Counted from the first letter of the stretch, positions 1 through 6,263 are shown. The stretch: DNA of 6,263 nucleotides from UBA6770 sp965661115 (GCA_965661115.1 CBFICO010000126.1:1-6263), one strand, 5' to 3'. Notes: a model not told the origin generated them from the sequence alone. Numbers and translations: made by a program.

Positions 1-445
1 TTACCGTCAAACTGCCATTGGCAGAATCTGCACAACCATTCATATCTTGATAACGATAGGTGAAGTTTTGTGTACCTACTGATGATCGTAAAGGATTAAA
101 GATATTATTAGTTATCGCGTTTCCAGCGTATGTTCCTCCAGCTGGACTTCCACCGGTTAACTCAAAAGAGCTATCGTTTTCGCAAGAAGAGATACTGCCA
201 GTAAAGGTTACCGAAGGCGCTTGAAACAAATCGTAGAAAGCCGTATCAACAGTAACACAATTATACTGGTCGGTATATGCGTACGTTATGAGGTTTCTAC
301 CAATTTGACCTTTTGTTGGATCCAAGATGCCGTTGGTGACGCCTGTTCCCCCATAAACTCCGCCAATAGGAGTAGCGAAACGCAAGCGCAAAGTATCTGA
401 ATTGGTACATTGATTTACCACATTGGGGAAGTTAATTACTGGAGC
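1..445 (-). repeat. Two tandem PKD-like adhesin modules (coding repeats)
   Basis: Residues about 907-981 and 982-1054 of the surface protein are two diverged copies of one module of roughly 74 residues. Both open with an AP-V-F motif and a cysteine followed by an acidic/serine segment (QCTNSDTLRL and SCENDSSFEL). Both then have a glycine-rich turn (GGVYGGTGVTNGILDP and GGTYAGNAITNNIFNP), a strand ending in TYAYTD or TYRYQD, and an N-C or NGC motif before the last strand. This pattern recurs in long arrays in Bacteroidota surface proteins, so more copies may follow beyond the left edge. The copies differ in most positions, so this is old duplication and not a recent DNA repeat. Confidence 0.75.
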
Positions 446-3163
446 GGGAAATGCATTAATTTCCATTGTATCAGAAGCAGAGCAACCCGTTTGATCAGTT
501 ACTTTACACCAATATTTCCCTTGGTTGGTTGCTGTGTAAGTGGCACCTATACTATTGTTTTGCCATAAATAAGAAGCATTATTTGTAGTTGCATTCAAGG
601 TGTAATTAACCAAGCCTTTGCAAAAGGTAGTATCTGGACCTAAATTGAATTGTGGGCTAGGTAAGGTATCTAATATTGTCATAGCTCGACTTGACGGACA
701 GCCTTCTGATCTCAGTTGCCAGTTGTAAAAGAAGTAATAGTAACCGGCTAAATTGTTAATAGTTTGAGTAATTTGTATCGAATTATTCGAACTTCTATAA
801 GGATATACAGCCCCTGAACTATTTCTGTAAAAGTTACTTACCGAAGAGCCACTTGCATCCAACTTATAACCGTTTCCAGGATTAATAGTAAAACCAACAG
901 GTATAGTTTCACCTGTTGTAACGCCAAATACACTAACGGTTTTTGTTTGTAGAACCGTATTTGAAGCATTTAATAATCGCACTACCACATTTCCGCCTGA
1001 GCCTGGGTAGACGGTAACAGAATCAATAGTCACTGTTTTAGTAACGTTAAAAACTAAACCATCTGTAAACGATGTGTAAGTACCTCCATTTCCAATAGAG
1101 TTATTTGCCGCACCAACCGTTCCTCCAAAAAGACTAAAGGTTTCCACATATAAGGTGTCTTTTGAATTTAGTCCAGTAACCGTAAACGAAGTATCTCTTG
1201 AAATAATAGAATCTCCCAATGAAGCCCTATACCAACGTTGACCAGTACCCAAGTTTGAAGCTACTATAGTAGTGTCGTTCCCGTTACAAATAGAAACACT
1301 AGCAGGAATGGTAGGGGTTGGTGGTATAGAATTTATAGAAATTGGGTTTAACTTTAGTGTGTCATCCAAGGGGTTTTCGTCTTGATTTAAACCACTAATG
1401 GCCCAAATGGTATAGGCGCCACCAGTTCTAGTATTTATGCTTCCAATAGTAATCGTATCAGTTTCACCTGCTTTAGAAAGAGGTACTGAATGGGTTAATG
1501 TAGTATTGGCTGAGCCTGTGGTTCTGACATAAACTGGGAAATTGGATTGATTTGCTAAACCATTATTCTTAATTACCACTTTAAATTTCATGGAATCTGA
1601 ACCGCAAGCACCATCAATAGGTTCGAGTACATCAATAACGGAAATGTCTTTTTGTGGTTTAGTTCCGATAAAAATGTCTGAAATATGATAATCAAAATCA
1701 TCTGCATTATCTATAGGTCCATCTTGGGCTAAAAAGCCAATAATACTCGCACTACCTGCATAGCTAGATAAGCTGTATTTATGTTCTGATAAGCTATTAG
1801 ATAGAGAAGAGGCTGCTGTAAAAGCATCAATCAAATCCCAACTATTTCCTCCATCGATAGAAATCATAATTTTTAAACTGTCATCCGCACCAACACTTCC
1901 TTGTCCTCCATTATTCCAGTCTGTCATAGCAGCACTAAATTGCAAACTATCAGTTGTTTTGATATTTATTTTAGGACTCAAAAGCCATTCTTCTCTTGTG
2001 TTTGTGTAGAGGTTTATTCTAGCTGTAGGTTTTCCAAGTGCTGTTGTTTGCGTTGCATTTGAATTAGTCCAAGCGCTTGTTGTTCCAGAGGGGCTAGGTT
2101 TGCCGCGTGCTTCGCTCCAACCACTGTGTAAAGTGCTTAAGTTAGCACCTGTAAAACCAGTAAAATCAATTTTTTGCGGATTGGGGTATGTTGTTGAAAA
2201 GCTAAATTTTGTGGCTTTAGAGGTATCATTTGCAGTACATATTACTCTTACATAAATATCGTAAGATGTAGCTCCATTTAAACCAGTTAAAGTGATTTTC
2301 CCTCCTCTTGAATGAGTTGTATCTGATCCACTTGTGCCACTTCCTTGAGTAAAACCTAACGAACCGTATTCATAAAGTACTGTTTTACCTGAACCTGCTT
2401 TACTATCAAATAGGATAACATCTGCGTTAGCAGTGGTAAGCGAATCTCTTAAGTTGTCCGGAGACTTACAAGTTGGTTCGGTAAAAACATATGTTCTACC
2501 TGAGTCTGGCGTAGAGGAGAGAGTAGTAGTTTCAAAAGTAGAGGAGGCTGAAGGGCTTGCACCTGTTCCGTTTAATGATAAAAAAGATCCACTACCGGTT
2601 TGAGTTCCACATAGACCAATAGAGGCAGTCGGGTTTGTAGGGTTAGCGGACTCTGGACGGTAAATAAATTCAATTTTATTTGACCCTTCATACAACTTTA
2701 CTTGAAATGAAATCACTTCATTACCTGAAGTGTAATTCCATTCCCACTTGAGCCATTCAAAAGTGAAGATTTGGTTTGGAGCGGTACCGGTTATTGTGTA
2801 AGAAGCGGTTGAGTTGGTTGCTCTGCCATCTAAATCATCCCACAATGGTGCAATAATGGCTTGTGCTACTCCGTCTAAATTGTTTCCCGTTCTACTTGCG
2901 GTATTATTTGTGTCTAGATACATAAACCCATTTGAGCTAGCTGCTACATGATTGTAGGTAACACCACCAAATTCAAAATTGAAGCCTAAAGAAATCCCAT
3001 TTGACACCTCATCATCTGCTTCTATTTTAGATACGTTGGTACCACCGGTAATTTCTGTGAAAGTGCCCGCGGAAGCACTGAAAACGTAGTCAGCTTGAGC
3101 TGAAATGGTTGAGCTGAGAAGGCAGAAAAGGCCAGAGATTATTGGAGTAATTGATATTTTCAT
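1..3163 (-). CDS. Giant secreted multidomain adhesin-like protein, probable T9SS cargo (C-terminus cut off by window edge)
   Basis: The frame is open for 1054 codons from the ATG at 3163 to the left edge with no stop, so the gene continues outside. Residues 1-22 or 1-24 are a Sec signal peptide (lysine at 2, hydrophobic core 8-16, end SAQA before DYVF). Domains as I read them: about 25-230, a beta-rich domain of the nidogen-like or anchor type (SNGFMYL, APLWDDLDG, IEFIYRP); 232-328, fibronectin III-like (GLNGATSYDIYVRVIC); 331-500, jelly roll like the cleaved-adhesin/choice-of-anchor J group (EEWLLSPKI, ISIDGGNSWD); 505-610, CARDB-like (VVIKNNG, DENPLDDTL); 615-680, Ig-like with cysteine 626; 680-817, a beta-rich insert ending YYYFFYNWQL; 837-904, Ig/PKD-like (LGPDTTFC); 907-1054, two tandem PKD-like modules. 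Such proteins in Bacteroidota normally end in a T9SS sorting domain; that part is not visible. Expected location is the cell surface or outside the cell; the ligand is unknown. No catalytic motif was found. Family reading is confident, exact function is not. Confidence 0.9.
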   Translation of the reverse strand, partial: MKISITPIISGLFCLLSSTISAQADYVFSASAGTFTEITGGTNVSKIEADDEVSNGISLGFNFEFGGVTYNHVAASSNGFMYLDTNNTASRTGNNLDGVAQAIIAPLWDDLDGRATNSTASYTITGTAPNQIFTFEWLKWEWNYTSGNEVISFQVKLYEGSNKIEFIYRPESANPTNPTASIGLCGTQTGSGSFLSLNGTGASPSASSTFETTTLSSTPDSGRTYVFTEPTCKSPDNLRDSLTTANADVILFDSKAGSGKTVLYEYGSLGFTQGSGTSGSDTTHSRGGKITLTGLNGATSYDIYVRVICTANDTSKATKFSFSTTYPNPQKIDFTGFTGANLSTLHSGWSEARGKPSPSGTTSAWTNSNATQTTALGKPTARINLYTNTREEWLLSPKINIKTTDSLQFSAAMTDWNNGGQGSVGADDSLKIMISIDGGNSWDLIDAFTAASSLSNSLSEHKYSLSSYAGSASIIGFLAQDGPIDNADDFDYHISDIFIGTKPQKDISVIDVLEPIDGACGSDSMKFKVVIKNNGLANQSNFPVYVRTTGSANTTLTHSVPLSKAGETDTITIGSINTRTGGAYTIWAISGLNQDENPLDDTLKLNPISINSIPPTPTIPASVSICNGNDTTIVASNLGTGQRWYRASLGDSIISRDTSFTVTGLNSKDTLYVETFSLFGGTVGAANNSIGNGGTYTSFTDGLVFNVTKTVTIDSVTVYPGSGGNVVVRLLNASNTVLQTKTVSVFGVTTGETIPVGFTINPGNGYKLDASGSSVSNFYRNSSGAVYPYRSSNNSIQITQTINNLAGYYYFFYNWQLRSEGCPSSRAMTILDTLPSPQFNLGPDTTFCKGLVNYTLNATTNNASYLWQNNSIGATYTATNQGKYWCKVTDQTGCSASDTMEINAFPAPVINFPNVVNQCTNSDTLRLRFATPIGGVYGGTGVTNGILDPTKGQIGRNLITYAYTDQYNCVTVDTAFYDLFQAPSVTFTGSISSCENDSSFELTGGSPAGGTYAGNAITNNIFNPLRSSVGTQNFTYRYQDMNGCADSANGSLTV
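713..1126 (-). other. Beta-rich domain inserted next to an Ig-like module of the adhesin
   Basis: Residues about 680-817 form a segment distinct from the flanking Ig-like modules. It starts around VGAANNSIGNGG, continues with GLVFNVTKTVTIDSVTVYPG, VVVRLLNASNTVLQTKTVSV, GYKLDA and FYRNSSGAVYPY, and ends YYYFFYNWQL. I recognise this order (VGA.DN, GLVF.V, V.VY, L.N..G/S..L, YRN..G..YPY, YYYFYDW) as a recurrent module of Bacteroidota adhesins, where it also follows a short Ig-like unit. It has the alternating pattern of a beta sandwich. Its ligand and role are unknown to me; carbohydrate or protein binding would be a guess. Confidence 0.6.
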
Positions 3164-3183
3164 AATTTGAGTATTTAAGCCAA

Positions 3184-3214
3184 TAAAGGTAAATTTTTAT
3201 TGCTCGCACTCAAA
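3184..3214 (-). promoter_or_regulatory. Candidate promoter of the adhesin gene
   Basis: On the minus strand a TTTG (-33 type, 3214-3211) is followed after 19 bases by TACCTTTA (3191-3184), one mismatch from the Bacteroidota -7 consensus TAnnTTTG. Transcription would begin near 3180-3178, leaving a leader of about 15 bases before the ATG at 3163. The leader has no Shine-Dalgarno sequence, as is usual in this phylum. The box overlaps a 7-bp inverted repeat (3181-3187 with 3196-3202). This is a motif match only, in AT-rich DNA where chance matches occur. Confidence 0.35.
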
Positions 3215-3240
3215 CATTTATAAGATTACATGTATAAAGA

Positions 3241-4452
3241 TTAGTTGAACTCAAATAGCGTGATTTCAGGTCTAATCCCTGATCTGCCTGGAAAACCCAA
3301 AAAACCAAAACCCCTATTAACGTACAAATGCTTCTTACCCACAAAATAACTCCCTCCCCAGCGGGGATATTTAAATTTTACTGGACTCCAGTTAAAAAAT
3401 GGCAGGTCAATGCCGAATTGCATTCCGTGAGTATGTCCGCTTAGTGTTAACTCAATGTGATGCGGGTGATTTAAAATTTCCGCATCCCAATGAGAAGGGT
3501 CATGAGACATAAGAATTGTTGCGCCATCAGTTGGAATTCCGTTTATAGCCTCTTTTAAATTACCGTATTGAGGAAAAGGAGGTAAGCCCCAATTTTCTAC
3601 CCCAGCAATATATAATTCTGAACTATTGTATGAGATTTTTACATGCTCATTGTCTAGTAATTTAAACCCCATTTCAGCATGAATTTCTTTGAGTCTTGCA
3701 AGATTTTTGACCTTGTTTTCTCTTGAGTCCCACTGAATGTAATCGGCGTAATCGTGGTTTCCCAAAATAGCGTATTTGCCATAAGTAGCTTTGAGTGATT
3801 TAAATGCGTTAATATAGGGTTCAGCTTCTTTTGCTAGATTATTAACTAAATCACCCGTAAATAAAATCAAGTCGGGTTTGGTTGACTTTATCATCTCAAT
3901 GCCTTTTTGAAATCCCGAAGGTTTATCAAAAGAACCTAAATGCGCATCCGAAATTTGAACTATTCGTAAGCCTTTTAACCCTGCGGGCCAATGAGTATTA
4001 TTGAGCTTAACTTTACGGAGCTTGTAGTGATACTTTCCATAAGCAACTCCATAAATCAAATAAAGAAAAAGCGCTGCACCTAAACCAGTAACCGCAGTAT
4101 CGTAGGTAAATAATCTAAAAGGATATTCTTGTAAACTTAGTACCCCAATTTCACTCAATATATAGCCAATCAATCGAACAGCATCTTCAAGAAAGAACCC
4201 TATTGCTAAAATAATTTTACTTACAATCCATGAGAAACCAATGCTAAAAACAAGGTTATGTTCGTACTTGAAGTAAGATTGACGAACTCGCAAAGTGAAT
4301 AGGTAGTATCCCATTCCGATGTAAGAGAGGAGGGAAGCTGTAACATAAATAAGCGTAAATAGCAGCTGACTTGATTCTGGAAAATGGTTGAGTAAAACGA
4401 AAAATGGGTAAACTTCCAAAACGAGAATTACCAGCAATAGAATTAAAATCAT
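3241..4452 (-). CDS. Membrane-anchored calcineurin-like metallophosphoesterase (YkuE/YaeI-like)
   Basis: This complete 403-residue protein has an N-terminal membrane region and a C-terminal phosphoesterase domain. Hydrophobic segments lie near residues 1-21, 31-53, 67-87 and 118-138, with a weaker one near 93-106. The catalytic domain begins about residue 160 and has all five metal-binding blocks of the family: D169-A-H171 (ISDAHLG), G200-D201 with N204 (TGDLVNN), G231-N-H-D234 (LGNHD), H317 (MSHDP) and G339-H-T-H-G343. It is therefore likely an active two-metal phosphohydrolase or phosphodiesterase held at the inner membrane. Relatives include YkuE and YaeI; some membrane-linked members of this superfamily act on lipid A precursors, but the substrate here cannot be read from the sequence. 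The ATG at 4452 is the only plausible start, because an in-frame TAA lies just upstream (4464-4462) and the next methionine is at residue 47. The adhesin gene follows 77 bases downstream on the same strand. Confidence 0.93.
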   Translation of the reverse strand: MILILLLVILVLEVYPFFVLLNHFPESSQLLFTLIYVTASLLSYIGMGYYLFTLRVRQSYFKYEHNLVFSIGFSWIVSKIILAIGFFLEDAVRLIGYILSEIGVLSLQEYPFRLFTYDTAVTGLGAALFLYLIYGVAYGKYHYKLRKVKLNNTHWPAGLKGLRIVQISDAHLGSFDKPSGFQKGIEMIKSTKPDLILFTGDLVNNLAKEAEPYINAFKSLKATYGKYAILGNHDYADYIQWDSRENKVKNLARLKEIHAEMGFKLLDNEHVKISYNSSELYIAGVENWGLPPFPQYGNLKEAINGIPTDGATILMSHDPSHWDAEILNHPHHIELTLSGHTHGMQFGIDLPFFNWSPVKFKYPRWGGSYFVGKKHLYVNRGFGFLGFPGRSGIRPEITLFEFN

Positions 4453-4456
4453 ATGA

Positions 4457-4489
4457 CAAAATTAGTTGGAGTTAAAATGCCGTACTCAA
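4457..4489 (-). promoter_or_regulatory. Candidate promoter of the metallophosphoesterase gene, possibly leaderless
   Basis: On the minus strand TTG (4489-4487) is followed after 22 bases by TAATTTTG (4464-4457), an exact match to the -7 consensus TAnnTTTG. The box ends only 4 bases before the ATG at 4452, so the transcript would begin at or next to the start codon. The spacer is at the long end of the accepted range. Either the message is leaderless or the real promoter lies further upstream in the divergent region. Confidence 0.35.
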
Positions 4490-4544
4490 CACCAATACCT
4501 GAAGATTTGTAAAGTTTGGTAATAATTTGTGTTAGCCTTTTCTG

Positions 4545-4573
4545 TTGTTGGGTGAGGCATCTGAGTAAATTTG
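4545..4573 (+). promoter_or_regulatory. Candidate promoter of the rightward three-gene operon
   Basis: TTG (4545-4547) and TAAATTTG (4566-4573) are separated by 18 bases. The second box matches TAnnTTTG exactly. Transcription would start near 4577-4579, about 10 bases before the ATG at 4589. This decides the start of the first gene: a TTG at 4571 is in frame but sits inside the -7 box and would not be in the message. Confidence 0.45.
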
Positions 4574-4588
4574 CAAAAAGTTTACACT

Positions 4589-5083
4589 ATGCCTAAATAT
4601 AGATTGCTAAGTCACGAGGAATTGAAGGAATTTACATCAGAGTTTATTGATTATTTATCTGTAAACGGAATTACTGGAGACGATTGGACTAGCATAAAAG
4701 AGGAGAAACCAAAAGAAGCCATAAAAATCATGGATTTATTTAGCGATGTGATTTTTGAGGCAGTTATGCGTAAAATTGAATACCTAGAAATAAGAACTTC
4801 TAAAGAGGTGCAGACTTTTCAATGTGGTTTAGAAAAGCTTACTATGGTAGGAATGAAGATTGGCGTTTCTGCTGAAATAGATTTTACCGTGGCAAAAGAT
4901 GTGCAAAAAGCCATGACAAATCCACCTGAGGATATCGAGGTATACAGTGCCAGTAGAGAATACAAAATGGAACGTGAGCAAGAACTTTTTGCTATGACAG
5001 AAAATGGAGCTCGCATTACTGACGGAAAATTATTTAAGGCGTTGAGTCTTGCATTGGCAGATGCAGTTTCTAATGACAACTAA
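4589..5083 (+). CDS. DUF6495-like conserved Bacteroidota protein, function unknown
   Basis: The 164-residue product begins MPKYRLLSHEELKEF. From memory this resembles the DUF6495 family of Bacteroidota, whose members start with a KYR-L-EEL pattern and continue with a helix ending in the motif F-x-x-x-L-x-x-x-G-I (here FIDYLSVNGI). It is a soluble, mixed-charge protein with no signal peptide or membrane segment. The N-terminal half reads as helical (to about residue 70), the middle (about 73-105) as beta strands (VQTFQCGLEKLTMVGMKIG, then AEIDFTV), and the C-terminus as helical (LFKALSLALADAV). No catalytic motif is seen. The ATG at 4589 is preferred over TTG at 4571 because of the promoter box and the family-like MPKYR start. 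The stop TAA is 2 bases before the TTG start of the next gene. Co-occurrence with a Gre-like protein hints at a cytoplasmic housekeeping role, which is inference only. Confidence 0.85.
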   Translation: MPKYRLLSHEELKEFTSEFIDYLSVNGITGDDWTSIKEEKPKEAIKIMDLFSDVIFEAVMRKIEYLEIRTSKEVQTFQCGLEKLTMVGMKIGVSAEIDFTVAKDVQKAMTNPPEDIEVYSASREYKMEREQELFAMTENGARITDGKLFKALSLALADAVSNDN

Positions 5084-5085
5084 AC

Positions 5086-5541
5086 TTGTCAAAATCGATT
5101 AAACATATTCTTGTAGCTCAATGCAGGAAAGAGCTAGAACTGAAACAGAAGTTCCTAAAAGACAGCTTAATTAGTGCTCAAGAATCAACACATTCCGAAA
5201 CTAAAAGTAGTGCGGGAGATAAGCACGAAACTGGTAGAGCAATGGCTCAATTAGAGCAAGAGAACCTTTCAAAACAGTTGGATGCATTACAACAGCTTCA
5301 AACTCAATTAATCCAAATAAACCCGGATAAAAGGGTAGTAGAAGTTCAGTCTGGAGCAGTAGTTGAAACTGAAAAAATGAATTTATTTTTTGGAGTTCCT
5401 TTCGGTAAAATGGAATGCGAGGACAAAAGCTATTACTGCGTTTCTATGCTTTCTCCAATTGGTCAGGCGGCAAAAGGTAAAAGTACAGGCGAGCGATTTT
5501 CGATTAATGGAGTGGCTCACACTATAAAATCTGTTTTGTAA
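5086..5541 (+). CDS. Short GreA/GreB-like protein, putative RNA-polymerase-binding factor
   Basis: This 151-residue protein has the two-part layout of a Gre transcript-cleavage factor. Residues about 5-78 read as a helical hairpin, and about 84-151 as a small FKBP-like beta domain. The hairpin turn carries SSAGDKHETGRAM (41-53), where G44-D45-x-x-E48 has the same spacing as the acidic pair D41/E44 at the tip of E. coli GreA. Near the C-terminus SPIGQAAKGKSTGE (123-136) matches the SPIG-A-GK--G signature of Gre C-terminal domains. In Gre factors the hairpin enters the polymerase secondary channel and stimulates RNA cleavage. Similar short proteins are common in Bacteroidota and are sometimes mislabelled 3-oxoacyl-ACP synthase. 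The start is TTG at 5086: a stop lies in frame at 5074-5076, the family N-terminus (SK-IK----QC) begins right there, and the next ATG is at residue 53 inside the conserved tip. There is no Shine-Dalgarno sequence, so translation probably couples to the upstream gene. Activity as a true Gre factor is inferred. Confidence 0.88.
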   Translation: MSKSIKHILVAQCRKELELKQKFLKDSLISAQESTHSETKSSAGDKHETGRAMAQLEQENLSKQLDALQQLQTQLIQINPDKRVVEVQSGAVVETEKMNLFFGVPFGKMECEDKSYYCVSMLSPIGQAAKGKSTGERFSINGVAHTIKSVL

Positions 5542-5542
5542 C

Positions 5543-6263
5543 ATGAGAGTGGCTGTTGTTGGAGGAGGAGCTGCTGGTTTTTTTGCGGCAATATCGGCAA
5601 AACAACATCATAGTCAAGCCGAGGTATTCTTATACGAGAAATCCAATAAAGTGCTTTCCAAAATGAAGGTAAGTGGAGGTGGGCGATGTAATGTTACGCA
5701 TCATTGTTTTGATATTAAGGACTTATCCAAAAATTACCCAAGAGGAGAGCGATTTCTTAAAAAAGCGTTTTATCAATTTGCTGTGCAAGACACAATAGAT
5801 TGGTTTGAGCTGAGAGGAGTTGAATTAAAAACAGAATCGGATAATCGCATGTTCCCGACAACCGATGATTCACAAACCATAATTAAATTGCTTACTATGG
5901 AGTTTAATAGAGCAGGGTGTACTCTTAAAACTCAATGTAGAGTTGAAAAGTTAACTTCTGAATCATCAAAAGTTCAATTGGTAATAAATGGAAAAAAGGA
6001 AGGGTTTGATAAAGTAATTCTGGCTACAGGAGGTTCACCTAAATTACAAGGGCTGCAGTGGTTAGTTGATACAGGACATGGCATCGAGAACCCAGTTCCT
6101 AGTTTATATACGTTTAATATTCCCAACGAAAATATTACAACACTAAGTGGCGCCGTAGCTGCAAATGCACGTGTACGCATTATGGGCGAAAAACTTGAGA
6201 ATACTGGTCCTTTATTAATTACTCATTGGGGGTTTAGCGGTCCTGGAGTCTTGAAACTTTCTG
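5543..6263 (+). CDS. YhiN/HI0933-family FAD-binding flavoprotein (3' end cut off)
   Basis: The first 240 codons of a protein that is usually about 400 residues are present; the frame stays open to the right edge. An N-terminal Rossmann dinucleotide-binding loop is clear (VVGGGAAGFFAA, residues 5-16), with the acidic E32 that would bind the FAD ribose. The family signature SGGGRCNVT follows at 44-52, then NRMFPTTDDS (101-110), the second FAD-contacting strand ILATGG (159-164), GHGIENPVPSL (178-188) and THWGFSGPGVL (227-237). This order is that of the HI0933-like/YhiN group, often labelled NAD(P)/FAD-dependent oxidoreductase or aminoacetone oxidase family. The enzyme is cytoplasmic; its substrate in this organism is not shown. 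A role in RNA modification has been proposed for relatives, which I cannot test here. The ATG is 1 base after the TAA of the Gre-like gene, without a Shine-Dalgarno sequence, so it is probably the third gene of the operon. Confidence 0.95.
   Translation, partial: MRVAVVGGGAAGFFAAISAKQHHSQAEVFLYEKSNKVLSKMKVSGGGRCNVTHHCFDIKDLSKNYPRGERFLKKAFYQFAVQDTIDWFELRGVELKTESDNRMFPTTDDSQTIIKLLTMEFNRAGCTLKTQCRVEKLTSESSKVQLVINGKKEGFDKVILATGGSPKLQGLQWLVDTGHGIENPVPSLYTFNIPNENITTLSGAVAANARVRIMGEKLENTGPLLITHWGFSGPGVLKLS

Noticed and set aside
1..3163. Frameshift or pseudogene in the large adhesin gene
   Set aside because: I read all 1054 codons from the ATG to the window edge and found no internal stop, and domain motifs follow one another in the same frame.
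3181..3202. Rho-independent terminator after the metallophosphoesterase gene
   Set aside because: The dyad stem is only 7 bp and almost all A/T, and no T-run follows it on the minus strand. It fits a promoter-overlapping dyad better.
4256..4459. Short minus-strand reading frame of 67 codons at the 5' end of the metallophosphoesterase
   Set aside because: It overlaps the real gene on the same strand in another frame, and its translation is low-complexity with no recognisable motif.
4571..4588. TTG at 4571 as an upstream start adding six residues to the DUF6495-like protein
   Set aside because: It lies inside the exact TAnnTTTG box at 4566-4573 and would be upstream of the predicted transcript start; the ATG at 4589 gives the family-like MPKYR beginning.
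4819..5079. Antisense reading frame of 86 codons inside the DUF6495-like gene
   Set aside because: It is a shadow of a well-supported gene, without its own promoter, conserved motif or signal.
5974..6180. Antisense reading frame of 68 codons inside the flavoprotein gene
   Set aside because: The plus strand here encodes the conserved ATGG and GHGIENPVPSL motifs, so the opposite frame is a by-product.

Overview
The window looks like chromosomal DNA of a Bacteroidota bacterium, probably of the Flavobacteriales or a related order. Four things point there: a very long secreted protein built from domains typical of type IX secretion system (T9SS) cargo; AT-rich, low-GC composition; start codons without Shine-Dalgarno sequences; and upstream boxes matching the Bacteroidota sigma consensus TAnnTTTG. 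No RNA genes, insertion sequences, CRISPR arrays or phage genes were seen. Genus cannot be fixed from the sequence alone.

Layout. Positions 1-3163 (minus strand) are the N-terminal 1054 codons of a giant exported multidomain surface protein whose C-terminus lies beyond the left edge. A 77-bp gap (3164-3240) holds a candidate promoter for it. Positions 3241-4452 (minus) encode a complete membrane-anchored calcineurin-like metallophosphoesterase. A 136-bp divergent intergenic region (4453-4588) carries back-to-back candidate promoters. From 4589 rightward on the plus strand is a tightly packed operon of three genes: a DUF6495-like protein of unknown role (4589-5083), a short GreA/GreB-like protein starting at TTG (5086-5541), and a YhiN/HI0933-family FAD-binding flavoprotein (5543 to the right edge, truncated). 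The gaps between these three genes are 2 and 1 bases, so co-transcription and translational coupling are likely.

How the genes relate. The rightward operon pairs a probable RNA-polymerase-associated factor with an uncharacterised protein and a flavoprotein that may act on RNA or a small molecule. The metallophosphoesterase and the surface protein share a strand, but the candidate promoter between them suggests that the surface protein can be transcribed separately. No clear new multi-gene system is visible. The points most worth a second look are the GreA-like acidic tip in the small operon protein, the inserted beta-rich domain in the adhesin, and the very short or absent 5' leaders implied by the promoter boxes.
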